NCBI GenBank assembly: GCA_031394735.1
Contig: JANMXI010000072.1
Span: 1-64,000 of the forward strand
DNA from: TMP-86 sp031394735
Lineage (GTDB): Bacteria; Pseudomonadota; Gammaproteobacteria; Steroidobacterales; Steroidobacteraceae
DNA: 64,000 nt
Direction: 5' to 3'
Shown: positions 25,740 through 37,418 of the stretch, one piece after another
Layout: the number at the start of each line of letters is the position of its first letter
How positions within the stretch are numbered: position 1 is the stretch's first letter
The notes under the pieces: generated by a model
Seen by the model: the letters and a program-made list of their open reading frames with translations, nothing else
The model's database searches: none
Told to the model about the DNA's origin: nothing
Program-made: the position numbers and the translations under genes

Positions 25740-26794
25740 GCGACGGGCAGCCGCCGCTCGCGATCGCCGCGCCGGGCGATGCGGAGCTGCTGCAGCGGCT
25801 GCGCGTCAGCGCGCAGCGGATCTTTGCCGATCATCGCGACGGCTGCACTGACCGCGACGCCGTGTGGCGCGATGGCAAGCGCGTGCTGTATCGATATGCG
25901 GCAACCCAACCGCGGCGGCTGCGAACACCGCTACTGATCTGCTACGCGCTGATCAATCGTCCCTACATGATGGATCTGCAGCCGAATCGCTCCTTGATCC
26001 GCGATCTGCTGGATGCCGGCATCGACGTGTATTTGATCGACTGGGGATATCCGGATGCCGCCGATCGCTTTGCCGACCTGAATGAGCACATCAACCAGAC
26101 GCTCGATGATTGCGTCGAGTTCCTGACACGCGAGTGTGCGGTACCGTCCATCAATCTGCTCGGCGTCTGCCAGGGCGGCGTGCTGGCGCTGTGCTATACG
26201 GCGTTGCATCCGGGCAAGGTGAAGAATCTGATCACCATGGTGACACCGGTGGATTTCAAAACGCCCGACAATCTGCTCTCCCAATGGGCGCAGGGAATAG
26301 ACGTCGACCTGATGAGCGCCTCGGGCAATGTGTCCGGTGACTTTCTCAATGCCGTGTATCTGTCGCTGATGCCCTTCCGGCTCACCCAGCAGAAGTATCT
26401 GTCGCTGGGAGAACTCGAGCGCGATGAATCCGAATTGGAAAACTTCATGCGCATGGAGCGTTGGATATTCGACAGCCCCGATCAGGCTGCGCGCGCGTTC
26501 GCCGAATTCATCACCTGGTTCTTCAAGGAAAACCGGCTGATTACAGGCGGTTTGCGTCTCGGCGGTCGTGAAGTGCTGATGACCGGCATTCAGTGTCCCA
26601 TCCTCAACGCCTTCGCGTTGAAGGACCACTTGGTGCCCCCGGATGCGAGCCGGGCATTGCGAAACCTCACCGGCAGTTCGGACTACAGCGAGTTGGCGGT
26701 GGACGTCGGTCACATAGGGATGTATGTGAGCAGCAAGGCCAAACGCGAGGTCGCGCCGGCGGTTACGCGCTGGCTCGCAACGCGAGACGCGTAA
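25736..26794 (+). CDS. phaC: Class III PHA synthase catalytic subunit PhaC
   Basis: 352 residues from TTG 25736, which overlaps the phaE stop and has AGGAGG (25721-25726) nine bases upstream. The frame extends further upstream, but that part only shadows phaE. The alpha/beta hydrolase core has the nucleophile C145 (GVCQGG), D297 (LKDHLVPPD) and H326 (VGHIGMYV). The length matches class III PhaC (about 355) and is far shorter than the class I enzyme at 21089. It polymerises short-chain hydroxyacyl-CoA with PhaE. The last codons lie inside a 16-bp inverted repeat. Confidence 0.93.
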   Translation: MSDGQPPLAIAAPGDAELLQRLRVSAQRIFADHRDGCTDRDAVWRDGKRVLYRYAATQPRRLRTPLLICYALINRPYMMDLQPNRSLIRDLLDAGIDVYLIDWGYPDAADRFADLNEHINQTLDDCVEFLTRECAVPSINLLGVCQGGVLALCYTALHPGKVKNLITMVTPVDFKTPDNLLSQWAQGIDVDLMSASGNVSGDFLNAVYLSLMPFRLTQQKYLSLGELERDESELENFMRMERWIFDSPDQAARAFAEFITWFFKENRLITGGLRLGGREVLMTGIQCPILNAFALKDHLVPPDASRALRNLTGSSDYSELAVDVGHIGMYVSSKAKREVAPAVTRWLATRDA

Positions 26795-26803
26795 CCGCCG
26801 GCG
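26754..26803. repeat. 16-bp perfect inverted repeat at the phaC (class III)/acnA junction
   Basis: The arms 26754-26769 and 26788-26803 are exact reverse complements (CGCCGGCGGTTACGCG and its complement). The 18-base loop itself has a small CTCG/CGAG stem. It includes the phaC stop codon and lies just beyond the acnA stop. No T tract follows on either strand. A bidirectional transcription-end or mRNA-stability structure is plausible. Confidence 0.6.
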
Positions 26804-26816
26804 TCGATACCTTGAA

Positions 26817-29509
<2,693 letters not shown>

Positions 29510-29513
<4 letters not shown>

Positions 29514-30631
29514 GAAACCTCCTGCAAAAGTCCTTGATTATAAGCGATCGGGCGCTGCAGCGCCCGCTCCACGATGACCCCGCCGCCCAGACAGCGCTCG
29601 TCGGCATAAAACACGGCGTATTGTCCCGGCGTGACCGCTCGCGCCGGGCTCTGCAGAGTCACCTGGACGCTGCCATCGGCCCGAAGGTTGATATGACACG
29701 GCAGATCGCGCTGCCGGTAACGCGTCTTCACCGAGCACGCGAACTGCGCCTCGGCCGGCGGGCTCAGCCAGTGCAGATCCGCAACGCTGAAGGAATCGGA
29801 TTGCAGCAGCACGTGGTCGTGGTCCTGTACCACGACCAGCGCATTGCGCTGAACATCCTTTGCCGCCACATACCAGGGCGCCTCGCTCGCGCCGCGCCGA
29901 CCGCCGAGACCCAACCCGGAACGTTGCCCCAGCGTGTAAAAGGCGAGCCCCCGATGTTCGCCGACGAGGGTGCCCTCGGCAGATTCGATCGGTCCGGGCG
30001 TGATGTCCACGTAGCGCGCCAGAAAGTCGCGAAACGGACGCTCGCCGATGAAGCAGATGCCGGTGCTGTCGGGTTTGTCGTGAACAGCAAGACCGTGAGA
30101 ATGCGCCAGTTTGCGCACCTCGCTCTTTTGCAGATTGCCAATGGGAAACACGGTGCGCTGCAAGGCTGCGGGGGCCACCGCATGCAGAAAGTAAGTTTGA
30201 TCCTTGGAGGTGTCCGCGGCTCTGAGCAGCGAGGCACCGGCTGTGCCGTGCTCGAGGCGCGCATAGTGTCCCGTGGCGATACGGTCCGCTCCCAACCGCT
30301 GCATATAGCTCAAGGCGACGCCGAACTTGATATCGCGGTTGCACAAGACGTCAGGATTCGGGGTACGGCCGGCGCGATACTCACGCAGGAAGAAGGCGAA
30401 CACACGCTCGCGATACTCGGCGGCAAAACTGACGCGATGCAGCGGGATGTTCAGCAGGTCGCAGACGCGACGCGCGTCCTGGTAGTCCTCGGCAATGGTG
30501 CAATAGGCGTCGTCCTCGTCCCAGTTGGACATGAACAGTCCTTGGACCGCGTAACCCTGTCTTTGCAGCAACAGCGCAGCGACGGCGGAATCCACACCAC
30601 CGGAAACACCTACGATGACAGTCTCGGACAT
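29510..30631 (-). CDS. mnmA: tRNA-specific 2-thiouridylase
   Basis: 373 residues. PP-loop GVSGGVDSAVAALLL at the N-terminus; the catalytic cysteines are in NPDVLCNRDIKFG and DSTGICFIGERPF. Tail motifs FYTLGQRSGLGLGG and PGQYAVFY are family-typical. It adds the 2-thio group to wobble uridine of Lys, Glu and Gln tRNAs. The stop overlaps acnA. Confidence 0.96.
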
Positions 30632-30672
30632 GGCCGCATTATAGCGGCCGCGGAAGGGGCGGTTGGCGGGAG

Positions 30673-31218
30673 TTACATCTGCATCTGTCGCAGCTGCGCA
30701 TCCGTAGCGCTGGCCTGCCAGACTTCGTCGAAGAAATTCAGATACCGGCGGGCAACGGCCGGGTCGTTCATATCGGAAATGCCGTCCCAGCGTGAGGCCT
30801 GCAGACGGTAAACGGTGGCCTTGTCATCCGCGATGATGAACGCACCGGCGCTGCCCGGATTTTGTGCGTTGATGGAACGCAGATCGATGCAGCTGGTGAG
30901 TCGTCGCGCGAGAATCAAAAATCGGTTGTTGTCGACCACGGCACGCGACGGATCGGCGAGCAGCACGCGCACTTTGGCATAGGAGCGTGCCAGTACCAGC
31001 CGTTTAATCGCTTCGAGGAAGGGTTCTTCGCCGTACACCAAGGGTTCCAGGTCCTGGGTGTAAATCGATAGCTGCCGTTGCGCGGACTTGGCTACGGCAA
31101 GGCTCGCATCTCGAACCTCAGACAGAGTCGTGAGAATCGAGCGTGTACTGGGGACCCCCGCACCGTTGGTGGCGGGTCGAGCTTCCGCCGAGTCCGGTTG
31201 ACGGTCTGTGATCGCCAT
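30673..31218 (-). CDS. Uncharacterised protein, phospholipase D-like or DUF7931-type fold
   Basis: 181 residues, no signal or transmembrane segment. The core resembles the uncharacterised gammaproteobacterial domain with QLSIYTQDLEPLVYGEEPFLEAI, KVRVLLADPSRAVVDNNRFLIL and a final DEVW. I place it with DUF7931 only from memory. The alternating strands and helices recall a degenerate phospholipase D domain, but there is no HxK motif. Gene order is purB, this gene, mnmA, acnA on the minus strand, with 41-72 base gaps. Confidence 0.6.
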   Translation of the reverse strand: MAITDRQPDSAEARPATNGAGVPSTRSILTTLSEVRDASLAVAKSAQRQLSIYTQDLEPLVYGEEPFLEAIKRLVLARSYAKVRVLLADPSRAVVDNNRFLILARRLTSCIDLRSINAQNPGSAGAFIIADDKATVYRLQASRWDGISDMNDPAVARRYLNFFDEVWQASATDAQLRQMQM

Positions 31219-31290
31219 GCTGCCTCAAATTGGTTGACACTTTGCGAACTCGATCATATCCGCTGCGGCTTAAGGCCCGTGCCAACTGCG

Positions 31291-32655
31291 TCACGTTTCC
31301 CCGCGCGCAAGGCCCGGTGCAAGCCCGACGTAGCTTGCAGGTGTCAAATCGAGCAGGCGGCGCTTGTCCGCGGCCGGCAGGTCAAGTGACTGGATGAAGG
31401 CGTGCAACGCAGTCCTGTCGATGATCTGACCCCGGCTGAACGACTTGAGCAGGTCGTAGCCGTCGGCGATGCCGTTTGCCCGCATCACGGTCTGGACCGC
31501 TTCACCCAGGACCTCCCAGGCACTGCTTAAATCGTCGCCTAATTTGGCCTCATCCAACTCGATCTTTCCCAGTCCCTTCGACAGGGACTCGAACCCGAGC
31601 AGCGCATGACCCAGCGCCACGCCGAGATTTCGCAGCACGGTGGAATCGGACAGATCGCGCTGCCAGCGCGAGATGGGGAGTTTTTCGGCGAAGTGAATCA
31701 GCAATGCGTTGGCGATGCCGAAATTCCCTTCCGCGTTTTCGAAGTCGATGGGGTTGATCTTGTGCGGCATCGTCGAGGAACCGACTTCATCGGCGACGGC
31801 GCGCTGTTTGAAATACCCGATCGATATATAGCTCCACATATCGCGCGCAAGGTCCAGCAGCACGGTGTCAATTCGCGCCAACGCATGACAGTACTCCGCG
31901 ATCCAATCGTGTGGTTCGATCTGCGTGGTATGCGCATTGTGCGCAAGACCGAGCGAGCTGACGAAATCGGCACTGATGGTTTGCCACGACAGCGCCGGCA
32001 GCGCAGCCACGTGCGCATTGAAATTGCCGACCGCACCGTTCATCTTTCCCAGGATGGCAACGTCCTGCAGACGTTGGACCTGCGAGGACAGACGCGCCGC
32101 CACGTTGGCAAACTCTTTGCCCACGGTGGTGGGACTGGCGGTCTGGCCATGCGTTCGCGACAGCATGGGTACATCCGCGTAGAGCTTCGCGCGTGCCTGC
32201 AAGGTTTGCGTCAGGCGCCGCAGCAATGGCAACAACACGATTTCGCGTGCTTCGGCCATCATCAACGCATAAGCCAGATTGTTGATGTCCTCCGACGTAC
32301 ACCCGAAATGCACCCATTCCAGATGCGCAGCAGATGCTTTGCGGGATTTCAGTTCCGCCCGCAGCCAATACTCGACCGACTTCACGTCGTGGTTGGTCCT
32401 GGCTTCGATTTTCTTGATGGCGGCGACATCGGTCGCCGCGGCGTCGCGCGCCATCGCACGCAGCCAGTCGGCCGCAGCAGCAGGCAGATCCTCAAAGCGG
32501 GCACGCGCGGCAGTTTTTGCTAGCGTCTCGAGCCAGGCGCATTCGACCCGGACTCGGGCACGCATGAGGCCGGCCTCGCTGAAAATGGCGCGCAACGGGT
32601 CCACTTTGCCGTGGTAGCGACCGTCGAGTGGAGAGAGCGCGTCGATTGGATCCAT
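31291..32655 (-). CDS. purB: Adenylosuccinate lyase
   Basis: 454 residues from ATG 32655; ATG 32661 or 32697 are alternatives, while the longest frame runs over fumC and is rejected. The N-terminus LSPLDGRYHGKV matches E. coli PurB. The signature GSSTMPHKINPIDFEN is present, along with the active-site THGQTASPTT. It acts twice in purine synthesis. Divergent from fumC across about 70 bases, giving two fumarase/aspartase-superfamily genes back to back. Confidence 0.95.
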   Translation of the reverse strand: MDPIDALSPLDGRYHGKVDPLRAIFSEAGLMRARVRVECAWLETLAKTAARARFEDLPAAAADWLRAMARDAAATDVAAIKKIEARTNHDVKSVEYWLRAELKSRKASAAHLEWVHFGCTSEDINNLAYALMMAEAREIVLLPLLRRLTQTLQARAKLYADVPMLSRTHGQTASPTTVGKEFANVAARLSSQVQRLQDVAILGKMNGAVGNFNAHVAALPALSWQTISADFVSSLGLAHNAHTTQIEPHDWIAEYCHALARIDTVLLDLARDMWSYISIGYFKQRAVADEVGSSTMPHKINPIDFENAEGNFGIANALLIHFAEKLPISRWQRDLSDSTVLRNLGVALGHALLGFESLSKGLGKIELDEAKLGDDLSSAWEVLGEAVQTVMRANGIADGYDLLKSFSRGQIIDRTALHAFIQSLDLPAADKRRLLDLTPASYVGLAPGLARGET

Positions 32656-32723
32656 CGGCATCAGGGGTATCTGCCACGAAGTGTTAGAATTCGCCATATT
32701 ACCGAACTTTACGTTGAAAACTA

Positions 32724-34154
32724 ATGGACAGCGGCGACAGCGGGCTTGGACGGTTGCGTGAGCGATTTCGCATCGAGAGGGACAGCATGGGTGAACTTGC
32801 GGTCCCCCAGGATGCATCCTGGGGAGCACAAACACAGCGCGCGCTGCAGAACTTCCCTGCCAGTGGCCTGCAAATGCCCCTGCCACTGGTGCATGCCGTA
32901 GCACTGATCAAAGCCGCGGCTGCCGAGGTCAATCGCGAATTGGGTGACCTGCCTGCCGATACCGCGGCGGCAATTCACGCTGCAGCGATGCGCGTCGCGC
33001 GCGGCGAGCTGGATGCGCATTTTCCGCTCGACTTGTTTCAGACCGGCTCGGGCACGAGCACCAACATGAACCTCAACGAGGTGATTGCGCACGAAGCGTC
33101 GCGCACGCTCGGCGAGCGCGTGAGTGCCAACGATGACGTGAACAAAAGCCAGAGCAGCAACGATGTCATCCCCACAGGCATTCATCTGGCAGCGGCGTTG
33201 CTGCTGCGGCGCGAATTGCTGCCGGCGCTGGCACACTTATCCGCCACGCTTGAAACTCGCGCCCAGGAATTTGCTGATCTTGCCAAAACAGGGCGCACGC
33301 ACCTCATGGATGCGATGCCCTTGACTCTGGGTCAGGAAATCAGCGGCTGGAAAGCCCAGATCGATGCCGCGATTCAGCGACTCACGAGCGTCGAGCCGCG
33401 ACTGCATGCGCTGGCGCAGGGCGGAACGGCGGTCGGGACCGGGGTGAATGCACGTTCCGAATTCGGTCCGGCGATGGCCCGTACGTTGAGCGCCATGACG
33501 GGCCTCACGTTACTGCCCAGCGCTAATTTTTTTGCTGCGCTCGCGAGCCAGGACACCGCCGTGGAGTTGTCGGGACAACTCAAGGTCCTGGCAGTCGCGC
33601 TGATGAAGATCGCCAATGATCTGCGGTGGATGAACAGCGGTCCGCTGGCCGGGTTGGGGGAAATTGCGCTGCCGGCATTGCAGCCCGGCAGCAGCATCAT
33701 GCCGGGCAAGGTCAATCCGGTCATTCCGGAGGCCGTATGTATGATGGCGGCACAGGTCATCGGCAACGACACGACGCTTACCGTGGCAGGACAATCGGGG
33801 AATTTTCAGCTCAACGTGATGCTGCCGGTGGTGGCGCACAACTTGCTGCAAAGCCTGCACCTGATGAGTGTCGGAACACGCACGCTGGCCGATCGTGCCA
33901 TCGCCGGTTTCAGCGTCAACCTCGAACGCATCGAAGCGGATCTGGCCAGGAATCCGATTCTGGTGACGGCATTGAATCCGCTTATCGGTTACGAACTGGG
34001 GGCGGCCATCGCCAAGCGCGCCTACGCCGAGCATCGCGGCATCGTCGACGTTGCAGTGGACATGACTGACCTCAGCCGCTCCGAGCTTACGGAACTTTTG
34101 AATCCCTTGACTCTTACCAAGGGCGGACTCAATGGAAAGGCGAACCCTAGTTGA
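32724..34154 (+). CDS. fumC: Fumarate hydratase class II
   Basis: 476 residues. Opens with RIERDSMGELAVPQDASWGAQTQR; the substrate loop is GSSIMPGKVNPV and other family motifs are TGSGTSTNMN and SSNDVIPTG. Iron-independent fumarase of the TCA cycle. No strong ribosome binding site precedes 32724; the exact start is slightly uncertain. The stop overlaps the nudL start (TGATG). Confidence 0.95.
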   Translation: MDSGDSGLGRLRERFRIERDSMGELAVPQDASWGAQTQRALQNFPASGLQMPLPLVHAVALIKAAAAEVNRELGDLPADTAAAIHAAAMRVARGELDAHFPLDLFQTGSGTSTNMNLNEVIAHEASRTLGERVSANDDVNKSQSSNDVIPTGIHLAAALLLRRELLPALAHLSATLETRAQEFADLAKTGRTHLMDAMPLTLGQEISGWKAQIDAAIQRLTSVEPRLHALAQGGTAVGTGVNARSEFGPAMARTLSAMTGLTLLPSANFFAALASQDTAVELSGQLKVLAVALMKIANDLRWMNSGPLAGLGEIALPALQPGSSIMPGKVNPVIPEAVCMMAAQVIGNDTTLTVAGQSGNFQLNVMLPVVAHNLLQSLHLMSVGTRTLADRAIAGFSVNLERIEADLARNPILVTALNPLIGYELGAAIAKRAYAEHRGIVDVAVDMTDLSRSELTELLNPLTLTKGGLNGKANPS

Positions 34155-34828
34155 TGGATGCTCCTCGACACGAACGCTATTCGAGCGAACTCATCCGCTC
34201 TGTCCTGCTGCCCGACCCTTCAGCACCTGAATTCGAGCCCCTGTGGCCCGCCAAAACACCCGAGAAAATGACGCCGGGCCTGAATGCCTGGTTGCCCAAA
34301 CGCCAGTTGCCGGCCGCAGTGTTGATTCCCTTGATCGATCGGCACTCAGGTCTGCACGTGTTGCTCACGCAGCGCTCGGCAAATCTACGCGATCACGCCG
34401 GCCAGATCAGCTTTCCCGGCGGCCGGATCGAACCTGCCGACCGCAGTGCCTGGCACGCCGCACTGCGCGAGACGCAGGAAGAAGTCGGCCTGGACCCGCA
34501 GACGATCGAGTTTGCCGGATACCTTCCGGATCACATCGTCGGCACCGGTTTCCGCGTCACGCCGGTGGTGGGCTTCGTGCAATCGCCGCTTAGATTGGCC
34601 CTGGCCAGCGCGGAAGTATCCGAGGTCTTCGAAGTGCCGCTGGAGCACCTGTTCGATGTCGCCAATCACAGCCTGAAGACGCGTCGATTTGGCGACACCG
34701 AAGTGCACTTTCACGACATTCGGTATCAGCATCGCAGTATCTGGGGAGCCACCGCCGGCATGCTCATGACCTGGCGTCGGCTCATCGAGGCGCAGCGCGC
34801 GCAACTCGCTCAAGACAAACAAGACTGA
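34154..34828 (+). CDS. nudL: Nudix hydrolase, CoA pyrophosphatase type
   Basis: 224 residues. The Nudix box is GGRIEPADRSAWHAALRETQ followed by EEVGL. It is preceded by the CoA-pyrophosphatase motif LTQRSANLRDHAGQISFPGG. Members split CoA and acyl-CoA to 4'-phosphopantetheine and 3',5'-ADP. The start and stop overlap fumC and mazG (TGATG), so it is translationally coupled in fumC-nudL-mazG. Confidence 0.9.
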   Translation: MDAPRHERYSSELIRSVLLPDPSAPEFEPLWPAKTPEKMTPGLNAWLPKRQLPAAVLIPLIDRHSGLHVLLTQRSANLRDHAGQISFPGGRIEPADRSAWHAALRETQEEVGLDPQTIEFAGYLPDHIVGTGFRVTPVVGFVQSPLRLALASAEVSEVFEVPLEHLFDVANHSLKTRRFGDTEVHFHDIRYQHRSIWGATAGMLMTWRRLIEAQRAQLAQDKQD

Positions 34829-35643
34829 TGCCCACGTCCCTGGAAGAGCTGCTGCAAATCATGCGGACCTTGCGCGACGAGCGCTGCGGATGCCCGTGGG
34901 ATCGGGAACAAACCTTCGCCAGCATCGCGCCCAGCACGCTGGAGGAAGCCTACGAAGTGGTCGATGCGATCGAGCGGCAAGATCTGCCGCACTTGAAAGA
35001 TGAATTGGGCGACCTGCTGTTTCAAGTGGTGTTCCACTCGCAGATGGCGCAGGAGTTGGGCCATTTCACCTTTGACGACGTCGCCGCCGCCATTTGCGCC
35101 AAGCTGGTTCGCCGCCATCCGCATGTGTTTGCAGCGGCGCCGCAGCCCACGGCAAAGCAGCCGAGTGCGGACTGGGAAGCGATCAAAGCCAGTGAGCGTG
35201 CAGCGGCCGCCGGCGATACGCCGGGTAGCCAATTGGATGGCGTACCGCGTGCGCTACCGGCCCTGATCCGCGCCGTCAAGTTGAGCAAGCGCGCTGCACG
35301 AGTCGGGTTTGACTGGGACCTGGCCGAACAAACGGCCGCCAAGGTGGAGGAGGAATTGCAGGAAGTGCTGCAGGCGATTCGCGAAAACCCGGACGCGAAG
35401 CCCTCTCAGAACGTTTTCGAGGAGGTCGGCGATCTGCTGTTCGCCGTCGCTAATCTCGCGCGCAAGCTCGATGTCGATGCTGAAAGCGCCCTGCGGGCCG
35501 CTAATTCAAAGTTCGAAAGGCGATTCCGACACATGGAGCGGGCTGCGGGCAGCAGCGGCACGACAGTTGCGGATCTGCCTCTGGCGAGGCTTGAAGAACT
35601 GTGGAATGCCGCCAAGCGCGACGAGCGACCCGAGTCGATTTAA
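34828..35643 (+). CDS. mazG: Nucleoside triphosphate pyrophosphohydrolase MazG
   Basis: 271 residues. Two tandem MazG domains: the first has CPWDREQTFASIAPSTLEEAYE and ELGDLLFQVVFHSQ, the second KVEEELQEVL and EEVGDLLFAVANLAR. Both keep the EExxE/ExxD metal sites. Degrades non-canonical nucleotides and can lower (p)ppGpp. Two house-cleaning hydrolases (nudL, mazG) are linked to fumarase here. Confidence 0.95.
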   Translation: MPTSLEELLQIMRTLRDERCGCPWDREQTFASIAPSTLEEAYEVVDAIERQDLPHLKDELGDLLFQVVFHSQMAQELGHFTFDDVAAAICAKLVRRHPHVFAAAPQPTAKQPSADWEAIKASERAAAAGDTPGSQLDGVPRALPALIRAVKLSKRAARVGFDWDLAEQTAAKVEEELQEVLQAIRENPDAKPSQNVFEEVGDLLFAVANLARKLDVDAESALRAANSKFERRFRHMERAAGSSGTTVADLPLARLEELWNAAKRDERPESI

Positions 35644-35649
35644 CTGAAC

Positions 35650-35664
35650 GGTGGCCGAACCACC
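35650..35664 (+). terminator. Weak hairpin after mazG
   Basis: GGTGG, loop CCGAA, CCACC seven bases after the mazG stop. No T tract follows, so a terminator role is tentative. Confidence 0.25.
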
Positions 35665-35759
35665 CCTCCTCGAGGGCATTCAGTTTGCGTTCACCCGCCG
35701 GACTTTAAGCTTCTCCCACGCTCAACAACCAAACTGAGCGCTTCTCAAGGAGCATGCAG

Positions 35760-36338
35760 ATGTTCAGGAAAATCATTCTCAGCAGTCTTGCCAGTGGCGC
35801 CGTTCTGCTGTCGGCCAGTGCGTTTGCCGACTCGCCCTATCGCAGCGACGGCTACGATTCGGCAGGGTACGACTACGCACGTGTGGTCGATGTGGACCCG
35901 CTGACCCGCCAGGTGCGCGTCGATACGCCGCGGCGCGAATGCTATGAGCAGACCCGCTACCGAGACGACTATCCGGCGCCGCGCCGGGGAACGGCCGGCT
36001 CCACCATTCTGGGTGCGCTGATCGGCGCCGGCATCGGCAACACCATCGGCAGCGGTGACGGACGGCGTGCCGCCACCGTCGCAGGCGCCATCATCGGCTC
36101 GGCGGTGGGTCACGATGCGGGTGAGCGTCGCCGCGACCGCGAAGACGCCTATGGCAGCCAGCCGGTGGCCTACACGCAGCAGCGCTGTGATGTGCGCTAC
36201 GAAACGAGCTATCAGGAGCGGATTGACGGCTACCGGGTCACCTACGAATACAACGGCCAACGCTATGTGACGCAGTTGCCCTACGATCCGGGCAAGCGGC
36301 TGCGAATCCGCGTCAATGTCGAGCCGGCGCCGGAATAA
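35760..36338 (+). CDS. Glycine-zipper (2TM) outer-membrane/surface protein
   Basis: 192 residues. ATG 35760 is chosen because AAGGAG at 35747-35752 fits it; ATG 35754 is too close. A signal peptide ends near SASAFA. A glycine zipper (about residues 80-115, GSTILGALIGAGIGNTIGSG and AGAIIGSAVG) forms a membrane hairpin. Tyrosine-rich segments flank it. Such proteins sit in the outer membrane; their role is poorly known. Confidence 0.8.
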   Translation: MFRKIILSSLASGAVLLSASAFADSPYRSDGYDSAGYDYARVVDVDPLTRQVRVDTPRRECYEQTRYRDDYPAPRRGTAGSTILGALIGAGIGNTIGSGDGRRAATVAGAIIGSAVGHDAGERRRDREDAYGSQPVAYTQQRCDVRYETSYQERIDGYRVTYEYNGQRYVTQLPYDPGKRLRIRVNVEPAPE

Positions 36339-36354
36339 TTCTTCGGTGTACGCC

Positions 36355-36383
36355 AAGCGGGCCCGCAAGGGCCCGCTTCATTT
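36355..36383 (+). terminator. Hairpin terminator after the glycine-zipper gene
   Basis: Perfect 10-bp stem AAGCGGGCCC / GGGCCCGCTT with a GCAA tetraloop, then a short T-containing run (CATTTAG). It separates the glycine-zipper gene from the pepSY operon. Confidence 0.7.
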
Positions 36384-36399
36384 AGTAGAATGGATTCCT

Positions 36400-36699
36400 A
36401 TGAGTCGATCAGTCCACCGCGTGTTCGCCTGTCTGCTGTTGGGTGTTGCGGCGTGCGGCGGAGCCGTTCATGCCTCTGCCCCTGCTGCGGCCCCGGCGTC
36501 CGCGCTGCTGCGACTGGCCGGAGGCGGCATCAGCCTGGATCAGGCCGTCCAGATGGCACAGTCACGCTACAACGCTCGTGTGGTCAGAGCCGAAACCACT
36601 CGCGAAGGTGATCGCGTCTATTACCGCCTGCGGCTGTTGTCCGCGGACGGCCGCGTTTTCTCTGTGCGTGTCGATGCGCAGACCGGCAGCTTTCAATAA
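36400..36699 (+). CDS. PepSY-like secreted small protein
   Basis: 99 residues from ATG 36400. A signal peptide ends around HASA (CLLLGVAACGG could also be read as a lipobox, less likely). The body has the PepSY pattern: ISLDQAVQMAQSRYNARVVRAET, then a strand YYRLRLLSADGRVFSVRVDAQTG. Small PepSY proteins often neighbour two-component systems and may inhibit proteases or sense envelope conditions. It precedes the response regulator by 19 bases. Confidence 0.8.
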   Translation: MSRSVHRVFACLLLGVAACGGAVHASAPAAAPASALLRLAGGGISLDQAVQMAQSRYNARVVRAETTREGDRVYYRLRLLSADGRVFSVRVDAQTGSFQ

Positions 36700-36718
36700 G
36701 CCGCGACGGGAACCTGCC

Positions 36719-37396
36719 ATGCGAATTCTGATCGTGGAAGATGAAACCGCCCTGCGTGACAGCCTCAGCGCGGCATTCCAGCAGCACGGTTACACCGTCA
36801 GCGCCGCTGCGGACGGCGAGGAGGGCGGATTTGCCGGCACGGAATATCAGGTCGATGTGGCCATCATCGACATGGGGCTGCCGAAGGTACCGGGACTCGA
36901 ACTCATCCGCCGCCTACGCGCGCAGGGCAAGCAATTCCCAATCCTGATTCTCACCGCGCGCGATCGCTGGCAGGACAAGGTCGAGGCATTGAGTTCTGGC
37001 GCCGACGACTACGTCGTCAAGCCTTTCCAAATCGAAGAAGTCATCGCTCGCGTGCAGGCATTGTTGAGGCGCGCGGGTGGCTGGGCGCAGCCGGTTCTAC
37101 GCTGTGGCGACATTGCGCTGGACACGCGCGCGCAATCCGTCAGTGTCGCCGATGAGCCGGTCGAGCTCACGAGCTTCGAATATCGCATTCTGGAATTGTT
37201 GATGTTGCGCGCGGGTGAGGTCATCTCCAAGACCGAACTGACCGAGAAGATCTACGAGCAGGACTTCGAACGCGATAGCAACGTCATCGAAGTGTTCGTC
37301 GGCCGGTTGCGCAAGAAGCTGGACCCGGATAACACGCGTCAACCCATCGAGACTCTGCGGGGACGCGGCTACCGCATCGCTCTGCCGCGCCAATGA
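36719..37396 (+). CDS. OmpR-family response regulator, PhoP-like
   Basis: 225 residues from ATG 36719; the longer frame only overlaps pepSY. The receiver has the acidic pair ED in VEDE, phosphoacceptor Asp in IIDMGLP, Thr in LTARD, and Lys in VVKPF. The LTARDRWQDKVEALSSGADDYV segment and IEEVIARVQAL are very like E. coli PhoP. The C-terminal winged helix ends RGRGYRIAL. Paired with the sensor 22 bases downstream. Confidence 0.92.
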   Translation: MRILIVEDETALRDSLSAAFQQHGYTVSAAADGEEGGFAGTEYQVDVAIIDMGLPKVPGLELIRRLRAQGKQFPILILTARDRWQDKVEALSSGADDYVVKPFQIEEVIARVQALLRRAGGWAQPVLRCGDIALDTRAQSVSVADEPVELTSFEYRILELLMLRAGEVISKTELTEKIYEQDFERDSNVIEVFVGRLRKKLDPDNTRQPIETLRGRGYRIALPRQ

Positions 37397-37418
37397 GCCG
37401 CGGTTCCTGAGGGTGATC

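Noticed and set aside
31234..31260. TTGACA with TATCCG 17 bases later on the plus strand
   Set aside because: No plus-strand gene follows, and the -10 is poor.
36443..36718. N-terminal extension of the PhoP-like regulator
   Set aside because: It overlaps pepSY; the regulator domain starts with MRILIVEDE at 36719.
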